This document shows, piece after piece, positions 35,397 to 45,173 of a stretch of DNA of 64,000 nucleotides. Numbering within the stretch: position 1 is the first letter of the stretch; every line of letters begins with the position of its first letter. Made by a program: the position numbers and the translations under genes. The notes below the pieces were generated by a model, which saw nothing but the letters and a program-made list of their open reading frames with translations, did no database searches and had not been told where the DNA came from. The stretch lies in the NCBI GenBank assembly GCA_963762885.1, contig CAVXNH010000100.1:209631-273630 (forward strand), in the 5' to 3' direction. The stretch is from JASHVB01 sp963762885 (GTDB lineage Bacteria > Pseudomonadota > Alphaproteobacteria > Acetobacterales > Acetobacteraceae).

Positions 35397-35548
35397 CCAC
35401 GCGGGCGATCGACAATGTTCCGCCAAAGACGGTGGAAAGCCGCGGATGACACGCCGTGCCAAATTCCGCCTGCGATGATCCATGAGACCACCAGCAAACC
35501 GGCCAGCCCGGCCAGCAGGATCTGAGTTTTCGATGCGTTTTCGGTCAT
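35397..35548 (-). pseudogene. Truncated paralogue of the 33425-33932 membrane protein
   Basis: MTENASKTQILLAGLAGLLV to HRLWRNIVDRPRGP repeats the first 50 residues of the nearby gene at roughly 80% DNA identity over 150 bp, in the same orientation. The match stops at GCGGGCGATCGACAATGTTC, and DUF2254 sequence begins a few bases on. It is therefore the 5' stub of a duplicated gene. Confidence 0.65.
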
Positions 35549-35687
35549 TGCAAGGAACTATTTGCGAACATCGGACCATCGCCGGACGCACATAGCGCAG
35601 ACGCGCGCACGTCCCTGCGGCTCGAGACCGGCAACGCGCATCCAAGCGCGTTGCCGGTCCCGTGTGACGGAAGTTGCAATCCGCACT

Positions 35688-38021
35688 CTAGTCCCGGGCA
35701 AACGCCGCCCGCGCCTCCGTCTCAAGGTCGAGGTACCCCGTTTTCTCAACGGTGACTCCGACGCCGAGGATCGTGCCGCCTTTGAAACGCCCGGGTGCTA
35801 GGTACTCCGCACTGACGGCATCAGCGCTGTCATAGCCGACGCACAGGCCGTCGCCGGCCAGTGTGAACTTGCCCACCTGTGCCCGCATCGGCCCTTCGGC
35901 GACGACCTTGTCGTTGACGTAGAGCTTTGTCGTTCCCAGGGACTCGTGGGTAATTGCCGGCACCCTCTTTGACGAATTCCATCCCGAGCATGTACTTGCC
36001 TGGCTGCAATTCAGGCGAGACGAACTTCTGTTCCGGTTTGAAGCCAAGGAAGTTGTACACGTAGTGCAGCTTCTTGTCCTTGATGAACAGCGCGTGACCG
36101 CCAAAGCGCGAACCGTGCGCGAAGATCACGCCGGAGCAGTCGTGGTCGACGATTTCGACGTCCGCGAGGATCTTGTACGATCGGCCGCGCACGTTGACGG
36201 CGACGCTTTCCGGAACCGCGTTGGTATCCGGATAGTAGATGTACCGTTCACGGGCTGGTTCATCCACGGGCCGTGGCGTGGTGAGGATTTCCATTGCCGC
36301 GCGATCCTCGAGCGGCAGCACATGGTTCTTCTCCGCCTCCTCAAACCAGGCCTTGATCAGTGCCTGCAGCTTCTCGGGGTGTTCCTTGGCGAGGTTCTTC
36401 GACTCTGCGGGATCCACGTCCACGTGATAAAGTTCCCACTCGTCGTCCTCGTAGTGGCCGCGGGCCGAAGGGGCCGGCGCATGCAGGGCAACGGCCTTCC
36501 AGCCATCCTCCCAGATCGCACGGGTGCCGAGCATGCAATAGTATTGCCGCTTCTTCGTTGTCGGTGCGTCCGGCTTCGCATCGAAGGTATAGCGCATCGA
36601 GACGCCGGACAGCGGGTACTGTTCCACACCCTTGTAGACCTTGGGCATCTCCAGGCCGCAGATATCCAGAATCGTCGGCACGATATCGGTGCAATGGTGG
36701 TACTGGTTGCGGATCTCGCCCCTGGCCTTGATGCCCTTCGGCCATGAGATGACCATCGGGTCGCAGGTGCCGCCCGCGTACTCCGAGTATCGCTTGAACA
36801 TCTTGAACGGCGCCGAGGTCGCCGTGGCCCACCCGGTCGGGAAGTGCTCGTAGGTGTCCGGGCTTCCTAGCTTGTCGATCAGCTTCAGGTTCTCGGTTAT
36901 GTCATCCGGGTAGCTGTTGAAGAACTTGTTCTCGTTCACCGAACCGCTTGGACTGCCTTCGCCGGATGCGCCGTTGTCCGCCGCGTAGATGATGACCGTG
37001 TTTTCCAGTTGGCCGCTCTGCTCGAGGTAGTCGATGACCCTGCCAACCTGCGCGTCGGTGTATTCGGAAAAACCTGCATAAACCTCCATCAGGCGCGAGA
37101 ACAGTTTCTTCTCGTCGGCACTCAACGTATTCCACGGGCGCACCATGTCGGCGGGGGTCGCCAGCTCTTCCGGCATGGGATTGATCGGCGTCAGTTGCGT
37201 CCCTGCCGGCAACACGCCTTTGGCGATCATGCGCGGCAGGACCCATTCCCGGTACGCCTCGTAGCCGTCGTCGAACTTGCCTTTGTATTTGTCGATGTAT
37301 TCCTGCGGTGCATGGTGTGGTGCATGGTTGGCGCCCGGGCATACCACATGTACCAGGGCCGCGAGGGGTTACCAGCCTTCTGGTCCTTGATCATCTTCAA
37401 CGCCTGATCGGCCAGGTCTTTCGAGAGATGATAGCCTTCCTCAGGCATGCACGGCTGGTCGATGGGATGGTTGTCTTCGACCAGGTCGGGATACCACTGG
37501 TTGGACTCGGCGCCCAGGAAGCCGTAGTAGCGGTCGAAGCCCTTCTGCAATGGCCACTGCTTGCGGCTCGCACCCGTGGCGACGTCCGTCTCGGGAACCA
37601 GATGGCACTTGCCCAGCCAGAACGTGCTCCAGCCGCCATCCTGCAGAATTTGCCCGACCGTGGCGCATTGGTCCGGGATGCGCCCGTGCCCACCCGGGAA
37701 TCCAACGGTCGCCTCCGTGATCGCGGACATGCCGTTCAGGTGATGGTTACGCCCGGTCAGAAACGCGGAGCGTGTTGGCGAACATAGCGCCGTCGTATGC
37801 CATTGCGAATACATCAGGCCGTTGTCGGCCAGCTTCTGCAGCGTCGGCATGTTGATCCGGCCGCCGAATGGCGACCAGGCAGCCAGGCCCGTGTCGTCGT
37901 AGAGAACGACCAGAACATTCGGCGATCCTGCGGGCGCCCTGGTCGGCGTGTACGGCTCCCAATCGGGCGTTGAATCCCGAATGTCGAGCTTGATGACGCC
38001 CTTGAATGGTTTGTTGGTCAT
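35688..38021 (-). CDS. Arylsulfatase (formylglycine sulfatase family), two frameshifts
   Basis: About 777 residues when reconstructed. Start MTNKPFKGVIKLD at 38021 with GGAGAAA upstream. Seen: NVLVVLYDDTGLAAWSPFGG with the metal-binding Asp pair, the formylglycine motif CSPTR near residue 79 in TALCSPTRSAFLTG, KCHLVPE, the YAADNGASGEGSPSGS segment with a metal-binding DN pair, and a C-terminal beta-domain (ESLGTTKLYVNDKVVAEGP). Break 1 near 37337 joins WYMWY to CPGANHAPHHA if one T is restored; break 2 at 35948-35950 is an extra base in GGG. Hydrolyses sulfate esters; no sulfatase-maturing enzyme is nearby. No classical signal peptide seen. Confidence 0.8.
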
Positions 38022-38023
38022 CG

Positions 38024-38368
38024 TCAGTTTCTCCGCCGGTCGGGGTAATTGTGCTGGTGGTAGGTCGCGTTGGCGCCCACGACATTGACGATCGCCGTGT
38101 TGGCCCGCCCGGCATTGTGGAGGTTCGCGATGCCGTTGGCGAAGCCGCTGCCAACATGCAGCAGCGTAAAGGCGGGCTTGCCGGCCATTCGGCCGTAGCC
38201 GTCGGCGGCACCCGTCACCACGTTCTCTTCCAGGCACAGAATGGCCCGCACGCCCTCAATCCGCCCGATCTCGGCGATGAGCCGCATCTCGGACGTGCCG
38301 GGGTTACCGAAACAGGTGTCGAGCCCCGCGTCGACGAGGGCTTTGAATAGTGCTTGTGCTCCGTTCAT
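38024..38368 (-). pseudogene. N-terminal fragment of a TPP-dependent acetolactate synthase-like enzyme
   Basis: 114 residues: MNGAQALFKALVDAGLDTCF, GNPGTSEMRLIAEIG, LCLEENVVTGAADGYGRMAG (with the TPP-activating Glu) and NVVGANATYHQHNYPD, then RRRN and stop. The whole-length family has over 500 residues, so only the first part of the pyrimidine-binding domain survives. The break falls 3 bp before the sulfatase start, suggesting a deletion that placed the two next to each other. Confidence 0.75.
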
Positions 38369-38468
38369 TCAATCGTTGTCTTTTATTTCGTGTTGCATGT
38401 TTGCAAGACACTCTCCGGGCGGCCAAGATAGTCAGCTTGCCTTGATCGCCCGGATTTCTGTGGCCCGC

Positions 38469-38762
38469 TCATCGAGCGGGATGGTGGGTAGTTTCTCTTG
38501 CCCGGTGATTGGCAACCATGCCTGCCAGGCGCGCATGGCCGCCCCGCGTCTGGTCGTCGTTCAGCTTGTGCGGGTGGTAGTCCGCGGCGGGGGCCTTCCC
38601 GATGAACGCCGAATGCATATCGTTGGTATGCAGGATGGTGAGAGTTCTTTTCATAGCACTCTGTTCCGCCGCCGCCGGCAATGTTCCCGTCAGCATCGTC
38701 AGGCCGACGACCGCGATGCCCGCAATAACCTCACGTCGTTGCGAGGACGTTCCAGTTGACAT
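38469..38762 (-). pseudogene. N-terminal fragment of a 5'-nucleotidase/metallophosphatase
   Basis: 97 residues from ATG 38762: a Tat-like leader (SSQRREVIAGIAVVGLTML), then TLTILHTNDMHSAFIGKAPA with the first metal motif of the UshA-type metallophosphoesterase fold, and RGGHARLAGMV. It ends shortly after; the family has 500-600 residues. With the TPP-enzyme stub next to it this marks a deletion-rich patch. Confidence 0.65.
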
Positions 38763-38933
38763 GGAGATCACTGTCCATCGCCGTCGTGCTTGGTTTCACT
38801 TGGCAGTGACATTGCCATGCTTGCGTATCTCGTCGTTGATCTGGATCAACTGCGACGAGCGACCGATCCTAGAGGGAATGTCCCGAATCCACCCACTGCG
38901 GACCTTCGAACTGACCCACTAGCGCTTCCCGAG

Positions 38934-39767
38934 CTAGCGCTTGGCTCGAGTCACGATTTGCGTCGGGTTGACGAAGCGCAGCGCGATCAGCAGCCAGACC
39001 AGCGTGGTGATCATGTAAACCACCGCCATCGCATCGATCGACTGCCCTGGCCGCACCCCGGCGGCGAACACCGCGTAGTACAGCGCCACCACCAGCGTCT
39101 GGCTGGTCGAGCCCGCGGTCAGGAAGGTCAGCTCGAACATCGCGATGGTGCGCACCAGCACCAGCAGCATCGCCGCCAGGATCCCCGGGGTCAGCAGCGG
39201 CACCAGCACCTGCACGAACAGCCGGCCGGTGCCCGCGCCGAAGACCCGCGCCGCCGCCTCCACCCGAGGGTCGATCTGTTCCACAAACGGAATCATGATC
39301 AGGATCACGAACGGCAGGCTCGGCACCAGGTTGGCCAGGATCACGCCCCAGATCGTGCCGGCAAGCTGTGCCCGGTACAGCACCGTCGCCAGCGGAATGC
39401 CGTAGGTGATCGGCGGCACCAGCAGGGGCAGCAGGAACAGCAGCATCACCGCCTGCTTGCCGGGAAAATTCCGCCGCGCCATGGCATAGGCCGCGGGCAC
39501 CCCGATCAGCCCCGACAGCACCACAACCGTGCCCACCACCTCCACCGTCACCAGCAGGATGCTCGGCAGGCCGAACTCGTTCCAGGCCAGCGCATACCAT
39601 TGCGGCGTGTAGCCCGCCGGCAGCCAGGTGTTGAACCAGCGCGTGCCGAACGAGTTCACCACCACGCTGCCGATCATCGCCAACAGGTTGAGCACGAAGA
39701 AGCCCACCAGCGTCCAGATCGCCGTGGCCCACAACCGCTCGCCCAGGCTGCGCCGCGTCATGCTCAT
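38934..39767 (-). CDS. ABC transporter permease (spermidine/putrescine/iron/thiamine-type)
   Basis: 277 residues, six helices. The ABC permease EAA loop is present as VEAAARVFGAGTGRLFVQVL followed by VPLLTPGI; the upstream helix is VILANLVPSLPFVILIMIPF. It is the second inner-membrane subunit of the importer encoded by 38934-43079 and lies 10 bp after the first permease gene. The family (binding-protein-dependent transport, PotC/ThiP-like) moves polyamines, iron or thiamine. Confidence 0.88.
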   Translation of the reverse strand: MSMTRRSLGERLWATAIWTLVGFFVLNLLAMIGSVVVNSFGTRWFNTWLPAGYTPQWYALAWNEFGLPSILLVTVEVVGTVVVLSGLIGVPAAYAMARRNFPGKQAVMLLFLLPLLVPPITYGIPLATVLYRAQLAGTIWGVILANLVPSLPFVILIMIPFVEQIDPRVEAAARVFGAGTGRLFVQVLVPLLTPGILAAMLLVLVRTIAMFELTFLTAGSTSQTLVVALYYAVFAAGVRPGQSIDAMAVVYMITTLVWLLIALRFVNPTQIVTRAKR

Positions 39768-39777
39768 GCGTGCTTTC

Positions 39778-40663
39778 TCAGCCCTTGCCCGAGCTGACCG
39801 GGCCGCGGAACGCCAGGTTCCGCGCGCCGAGCAGCGCGACGATGATCACCACCTGCACGCCGGCCATCAGCATGGCGATCGCCGAGGCCAGCGAATAATC
39901 GTATTGCTCGAACGCCGCCTGGTAGGCCGCGATGGAGATCACCCGGGTCGGGCCCGCCGGCGCTCCCAGCAGGATGGCGGACGGGAACACGGTGAAGGCC
40001 TGCACGAAGGCGAGCGCCAGGGTGATGGTCAAGCCCGGCGCCAGCAGCGGCAGCAGGATGCGGAAGAACCGCTGCGCGTGCCCGGGCGCCCAGCATCGCT
40101 CCCGCTTGTTCGAGCGACGGATCGATGCCGGTGACGTAGGACAGCGTCAGCAGGAAGGTGAACGGGAAGCCGGTGATCACCAGCGAGAGCATTACGCCCC
40201 AGTAGTTGTGCAGCAGCCGGATCGGGCTATCGACCAGGCCAAACTCCAGCAGCGTGCGGTTGAACCAGCCGCGCGGGCCGAGATAGGTCAGCAGCCCCTC
40301 GGCCACCATCACCGTGCCCAGGGTGATCGGGATCACCAGGATGGTGGTGAGCAAGCGCTGCCGCTGCATCAGCCGCACGCGCAGGGCGACGGGGACGGAC
40401 AGCACGACGTTCAGGATGGTAACCGGCACCGCGAGCCACAGCGTGGTGCCGATCGTATCGTAGAGATATGGCTCGCTGAAGAACCGCGCGTAGTTGGCCA
40501 GCGTGCCGCCCTCTTTCGGGTGGAACGACAGCACCAGGCCGTAGAGGAACGGATAGACGAACAGCGCCAGCACGAACAGCACGGCCGGGATCAGCAGCAG
40601 CGTCACCCCATCGAGCCCACGCTCGCGCAGACGGCGGCGGAGGGAAAGATGGCGCGTGGTCAT
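39778..40663 (-). CDS. ABC transporter permease, one frameshift
   Basis: Reconstructed about 294 residues: MTTRHLSLRRRL (ATG 40663, GAAGGG upstream), VTLLLIPAVLFVLALFVYPF, WGVMLSLVITGFPFTFLLTL, the EAA-type loop IDPSLEQAGAMLGA and, after the break, HAQRFFRILLPLLAPGL, then TITLALAFVQAFTVFPSA and VQVVIIVALLGARN. The break is one extra base in CCCGGG at 40081-40086; without it the reading is continuous. Partner of the 38934 permease. Confidence 0.82.
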
Positions 40664-40676
40664 ACGGCCCTTCACA

Positions 40677-40758
40677 CGTCATGGCCGGGCTTGACCCGGC
40701 CATCTATGCAGCACGGTGCCGCGACAGATGGCCCGGTCAAGCCCGGCCATGACGTGTG
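40677..40758. repeat. Palindromic repeat inside the ABC operon
   Basis: CGTCATGGCCGGGCTTGACC pairs with GGTCAAGCCCGGCCATGACG, with a loop containing TCTATGCAGCACGGTGCCGC. It lies in the 148-bp gap between the ATPase and first permease genes, where it could act as an mRNA-stabilising or attenuating hairpin. Confidence 0.8.
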
Positions 40759-40811
40759 AAGGGCCCGTGCCAGCGCCCCCCACTTTCTGTCAGCCCGATC
40801 AGCGCGCGGCC

Positions 40812-41876
40812 TCATGCCCCACCCTCCGCGGCATACACCAGCACGCGCGCGGCGGGAGCAGCGAGGCGGACGACTTCTCCAGGGGCGACCCGGACGGGAG
40901 AGCGGAAGAAGAGTTCCTCGCCGCCGGGGCCGCGCGCGACAGCGTAGAAGTCGCGGCCGTGGTATTCGGCGATCTCCACGGTCGCGGCGATCGGGCCGTC
41001 CTGCGCCGGGTGCAGGTCCTCCGGCCGGATCGCGACCATGGCATCGCCATTCAGGTGCTCGACTGGCTCGCAAGCGATCGTCGCCCCCGCGATGCGGACC
41101 ATCACGCCGTTCGCCGTTAGCTCAACCGGCGAGCGCAGCAGGTTGCGATAGCCCATGAACTCGGCGACGTCGGCATGCGCGGGGCGGGCGTACAGTTCCT
41201 CCGGCGTGCCGATCTGTCGCGTCTGGCCCTCGATCATCACCACGATGCGGTCGGCCAGCGACAGCGCCTCCTCCTGGTCGTGCGTCACGTAGATCGTGGA
41301 ACACCCGAGCATCGCATGGATCCGCCGCACCTCGGCCCGCATCTCCAGCCGCAGCTTGGCGTCGAGGTTGGACAGCGGCTCGTCCATCAGCACCAGCGGC
41401 GGCGCCACCACGATGGCGCGCGCGATCGCCACGCGTTGCTGCTGCCCGCCGGAGAGCTGGCCGGGCAGCTTCTCCGCCTGCGCGCCAAGCCGCACCACGC
41501 CGATCGCCTCGTCCACGCGCCGGGCGATCTCGTCGCGCGGCCGATGCTGCGTGGTCAGCCCGAACGCGATGTTGCGCCGCGCGGTCATGTGCGGAAACAG
41601 CGCGTAGTTTTGGAACACCATGCCGAACCCGCGCTCCTCCGGACCGAGTTCGTCGATCCGCTGCGAGTCGAGCCAGATTTCCCCCGCGGTCAGCGACAGC
41701 AGGCCGGCGATGCAGTTCAGCGCGGTGGACTTGCCGCAGCCGGACGGCCCGAGCAAGGCGATGAACTCGCCCCGCCGGACCGTCAGCGACAGATCGCGCA
41801 GCGCGTGCATCTGGCCGAAGTCGCGGCCGATGCCATCGAGCCGCAGCTCGCGGAAGTCACGCGAGGCGATCGGCAT
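40812..41876 (-). CDS. ABC transporter ATP-binding protein (PotA/FbpC-type)
   Basis: 354 residues. Walker A GPSGCGKST, Q-loop VFQNYALFPHMT, signature LSGGQQQRVAIARAI, Walker B PPLVLMDEPLSNLD and the switch His in YVTHDQEEA. Residues about 240-354 are a TOBE-type regulatory domain (MVAIRPEDLHPAQDG). Energises import together with the two permeases and the binding protein; 6 bp after the binding-protein stop. Confidence 0.92.
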   Translation of the reverse strand: MPIASRDFRELRLDGIGRDFGQMHALRDLSLTVRRGEFIALLGPSGCGKSTALNCIAGLLSLTAGEIWLDSQRIDELGPEERGFGMVFQNYALFPHMTARRNIAFGLTTQHRPRDEIARRVDEAIGVVRLGAQAEKLPGQLSGGQQQRVAIARAIVVAPPLVLMDEPLSNLDAKLRLEMRAEVRRIHAMLGCSTIYVTHDQEEALSLADRIVVMIEGQTRQIGTPEELYARPAHADVAEFMGYRNLLRSPVELTANGVMVRIAGATIACEPVEHLNGDAMVAIRPEDLHPAQDGPIAATVEIAEYHGRDFYAVARGPGGEELFFRSPVRVAPGEVVRLAAPAARVLVYAAEGGA

Positions 41877-41882
41877 GCGGCG

Positions 41883-43079
41883 CTACTTGCCGACCCGGGC
41901 GCCGACCTGCTGGTCCCAGCGCTGGAACGCGTAGACCAGCTTGTCGGCAGGTAGCGGGGTCTCCGATGGGGTGTCGGCGATCAGCTTCTCGTAGTACGGC
42001 CTGGTGTATTCCTTGATCAGCGCCTGGCTGGCCTCCGGCGCCATCGACAGAGGCACGTCCTTCACCGCCGGTCCGGGATAGAAGAACCCCTTGTCATAGG
42101 TCATCGCCTGCGCCGGCTTGCTGAGCATGTACTTCGTCATGTCGAGCAATACCGCGAGCTTGTCGTTGGAGACGCCCTTGGGAATGCACCAGTACTGCCC
42201 GTCGGTGACCCAGTGGAAACCTTCCAGCGTGGCCATCTGCGCTTCTTTTGGCACCACGCCGAGGATGCGCGGATTGAGGTCCCAGCCCAAGTGCGAGGCG
42301 ATCATGTCGCGCGAACCCTCGGCCAGCTCCTTCATCGTGGCGGCGGTGCCGGTGGGGTAATACTCGATGTTCTTGCCCAGCTCGACGAGATAGGCCCAGG
42401 TGTTGTCCCAGCCATCCTTCGGATCCATCGGGTCCTTGTCCTTCAGGATGTAGGGAAGGCCCTGAAGGAAGGTGCGGCCGGGGCCCGAATTGGCCGGGCG
42501 GGCATACAGGAAGCGGTTCTTGTGCGCCTTCGTCCAGTCGAGCAATTCCGGCGCCGACTTCGGCGGCGTCTTCACTGCGTCGGGCATGTATTCCAGGATC
42601 GGCCCGGCCGGGCAGAACACCACGCACACGCCCTGATTGAGCGCCAGACCCTGCATCTTCAGGGCGCCCGGCAGGTAGATCTCCTTCAGGTCCGGCAGCG
42701 CCGCGGCATAGTCGGTCACCACCGGAATCCAAAGTTTCTGATCGATGCCGGCGGACAGCCCGTCGGTCCCGGTGAGTACCAGGTCGATGTCCACCCGCCC
42801 GGCGCTCTGCTGTGCCTGGATCTTGCCCGGCAGCTCCGGCGCCGGCGCCTGCGAGAAGGCGATGTGCGACACCAGCTTCGGGTTGGCTTTGGCGTAGGCC
42901 TCCATCGCGCCCTGGGTGAGCTGCAACTGGCCGCCGACGTCGATGACGTTGAGCGAGACCGGTGCGGACGGCAGCGGCGGGGCGCTGGCGGCCCGCGCGG
43001 TGGCGGCCCCTGTCGCGAGCGCGGCGAGCCCCACCGCACCGCGCAACACGTTGCGGCGGCTGGTCATGATCCTGCGCAT
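41883..43079 (-). CDS. ABC transporter substrate-binding protein (spermidine/putrescine/iron-type)
   Basis: 398 residues from ATG 43079, preceded by GGGAGAAA. Signal MTSRRNVLRGAVGLAALATG has twin Arg and ends at ARA-AS, likely Tat. The mature part shows LNVIDVGGQLQLTQGAMEAY, VDIDLVLTGTDGLSAG, and GYWxx-like WVTDGQYWCIPKGVSNDKLA, the pattern of family 1 binding proteins such as PotD or iron/thiamine binders. First gene of the four-gene importer operon. The substrate is not readable from the sequence. Confidence 0.85.
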   Translation of the reverse strand: MRRIMTSRRNVLRGAVGLAALATGAATARAASAPPLPSAPVSLNVIDVGGQLQLTQGAMEAYAKANPKLVSHIAFSQAPAPELPGKIQAQQSAGRVDIDLVLTGTDGLSAGIDQKLWIPVVTDYAAALPDLKEIYLPGALKMQGLALNQGVCVVFCPAGPILEYMPDAVKTPPKSAPELLDWTKAHKNRFLYARPANSGPGRTFLQGLPYILKDKDPMDPKDGWDNTWAYLVELGKNIEYYPTGTAATMKELAEGSRDMIASHLGWDLNPRILGVVPKEAQMATLEGFHWVTDGQYWCIPKGVSNDKLAVLLDMTKYMLSKPAQAMTYDKGFFYPGPAVKDVPLSMAPEASQALIKEYTRPYYEKLIADTPSETPLPADKLVYAFQRWDQQVGARVGK

Positions 43080-43623
43080 GGTGTTTCTCCCGGTCGTTGT
43101 AGTTTTGGCGGCCTCCGGGGGCGACCCGAGAGGCGGAGGACACGCTACTCTGTTATCGCTAACATCGCAAACCGGTGAGCAGGGTCGTTCCGGTTCCAGA
43201 TAGGATTGACCATGTCCGCGCCGTGTGGGAAGGCAGCAGTTTGCCGTCCGAGCCATTGCTGGTGCAAGCGACGCCAAGGCCAGCGGATCGCCCCCAACCG
43301 TCATGGCCGGGCCGAAGTTCGCGGGTGCTTGACCCGGGGATCACCCGGCCCCTATCGCGGCAGTGCGACTGCATAGATGCCCGGGTCAAGCCCAGCCATA
43401 ACGGGCGGTTCGTGCGATGCCGTGAAGAAGCTTTATCTGCAGATTTCATCGAGGAGATGACATATTCAATCTAATTACTGCAAGACTTGGATGTTAATTT
43501 TGTACTATAATACTTGCTCGATGAAATCCGTGGCTAAAAGCTTCTTCTCTACGCAACCCGTGTTATGAAGCTTCTCATAATGGTTGCCTTCATGTTTCAA
43601 CGTTATTCCTGCTGGCCGCGGCT
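43080..43623. repeat. Intergenic region with palindrome and AT-rich tract
   Basis: 43297-43402 holds an imperfect palindromic repeat of the GGCCGGG family (CCGTCATGGCCGGGCC against GGTCAAGCCCAGCCATAACG). 43430-43620 is strikingly AT-rich for this genome, with no ORF over 60 codons; it may include the promoter of the ABC operon near 43130-43160 or belong to an acquired segment. Confidence 0.55.
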
Positions 43624-44369
43624 GACAAAAGTAAGGTTTTGCAACACAGATTTCACAGATTTCACAGATTAAGGCAAAGAACATATTTATCCGATCAGTG
43701 CCTTAGCTCGACTTTCCGCAATTTCGTGGGGTCGTGGAGACCCGGGGTGACGACGGCGCTTGTGCCTCCGCAATGCAGCAAGAATTCTTAGCACGGAGAA
43801 AGCGCGGAGGGCACGGTGAACACGGAGGCCGTCTGCCTCCCCGGCTGTCGGGGCAGCACGCAAGCTCCGTGTTCACCGTGCCCTCCGCGCTTTCTCCGTG
43901 CTGAAACCTTGCGACTTTCGCGAACCGCACAGTCGGCGCGGCCGGTGCGGCGGGACTGCGCTGACCGCGCCATGACCGGTCCGCAATTTCGGACCCGCGC
44001 CCCGGCCTGGCGCCGACCGATTTGTTGGATGTCCCGGTCATGGTCGGACAGCGGCTTATTCCTGCGCGATTGCAAGACCATCGATGGAGACTGGCTGCCT
44101 ACGGTCGAAAATTGCGGAAAGTCGAGCTAAGGCGACGCGCAGGAATAACTGCGGTAATCGGCGCACAATCCGTACCCTCGTCGTCATGGCGGGCGGAGGC
44201 CCGCCATCCGCGGCTTCTCTCGATGCGGGCGATAAAGTCATGGATGCCGACCTTCGTCGGCATGACGGGGGAAGCGGGTCCGTGTGCCACCAATCGATTC
44301 GTCTATTGTTCGGCGTCGCCTTAATCTGTGAAATCCGTGAAATCTGTGTTGCAAAACCTTACTTTTGTC
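43624..44369. repeat. Nested inverted repeats, about 745 bp
   Basis: Three concentric pairs. Outer: 43624-43675 against 44318-44369 (AAGTAAGGTTTTGCAACACA and its complement, about 50 bp). Middle: 43700-43726 against 44106-44132 (TTAGCTCGACTTTCCGCAAT and complement). Inner: 43791-43827 against 43865-43902, a nearly perfect 37-bp hairpin (GCACGGAGAAAGCGCGGAGG and complement). The right half also contains the 6041-type repeat at 44185-44275. No supported gene lies inside. Confidence 0.8.
44185..44275 (+). repeat. Dispersed GTCATGGCGGGC repeat, copy 2
   Basis: Same element as 6041-6142: GTCATGGCGGGCGGAGGCCC, then AAAGTCATGGATGCCGACCT and TCGTCGGCATGACGGGGG. It lies inside the right arm of the nested inverted repeat, between the middle and outer pairs. 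Confidence 0.6.
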
Positions 44370-44438
44370 ACCCGCGCCTCCAGCCGTGCGTTGCGGGTCT
44401 TTTTTTGCGTTACGAGCGCGCAATGGCGCTGACGGCAA

Positions 44439-45083
44439 CTATTTCAAGAGCCTTAATAACGTCCTTCCTTTGTCCTGCCAATCAGATGGTTGGATGTTTA
44501 TAACAGGGCGGTGGTGCGATAGGCATCGCGTAGCGGCGCCGCGAATCCGATGCTGTCGAGTTCGAAGCGTACCGTTCGCATCGACGAGTTCCGGTTGCTC
44601 CGGCCAATTGCCGTCGGGTTGGCGCCGGAGCACCTCGGCCATGACCGCGGTCGAACGCAACACCACGATCTCAGCTACCGTCGGGATCGTCCGATAGGCA
44701 CGAACGTTCGCCCGCGTCTTCGACACGTTGGTCGGAGACAGAATCTCGATCGGCACGACGGGCTCGTGCATCAAATGCTCTCCCGTAGGCGGCTTGCACG
44801 TGATGCCAAGGTCGGGAACCAGGCAGTTCTCCTCGGAACGTTCGCTGGGGACGACACCCGGGGCCACGACCACGCGGCATGTGCCGCCATGGGCATCCAG
44901 ATGCGTTCCGATCATCTGAACGAGACGCGCGTGGATCGAACCGTGCGGTTCGGAGGCTGGCGCCATCATCTCCGGCTCGCCGTCCCGCAACTGCCAGCGC
45001 GCACCAGTGCGGTCGGGGGGTTCCCAATCGAGGAATTCCGCGACGGTCATGCGATGGAACGGCGTCATCAACGTGCTGGACAT
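44439..45083 (-). CDS. Uma2 family (DUF820) restriction-endonuclease-like protein, frameshift near C-terminus
   Basis: Seen: MTVAEFLDWEPPDRTGARWQ, EMMAPASEPHGSIHARLVQM, the PD-(D/E)xK core CLVPDLGITC followed by PVVPIEILSPTN, where VPDL supplies the Asp and VEIL-type IEILS the Glu. After DANGTLR the open frame reads non-family residues to 44439. A shift near 44570-44580 restores FELDSIGFAAPLRDAYRTTA and a stop at 44498-44500, giving the usual about 195 residues. Uma2 proteins are widespread in cyanobacteria and some proteobacteria; function is unproven. It lies directly downstream of the coxD-like gene. Confidence 0.78.
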   Translation of the reverse strand: MSSTLMTPFHRMTVAEFLDWEPPDRTGARWQLRDGEPEMMAPASEPHGSIHARLVQMIGTHLDAHGGTCRVVVAPGVVPSERSEENCLVPDLGITCKPPTGEHLMHEPVVPIEILSPTNVSKTRANVRAYRTIPTVAEIVVLRSTAVMAEVLRRQPDGNWPEQPELVDANGTLRTRQHRIRGAATRCLSHHRPVINIQPSDWQDKGRTLLRLLK

Positions 45084-45173
45084 GCCGCGATGCTGCGACC
45101 TGCGCTGGCTGGCCGCAAGCAGAACCCTGCGACCCTCACCCTTCCCGGTCTGGCGGGCGGCTGAGGACTCCTT

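Noticed and set aside
43624..44369. An insertion sequence bounded by the outer inverted repeats
   Set aside because: There is no transposase-like ORF inside, and the nested arms do not resemble IS ends.
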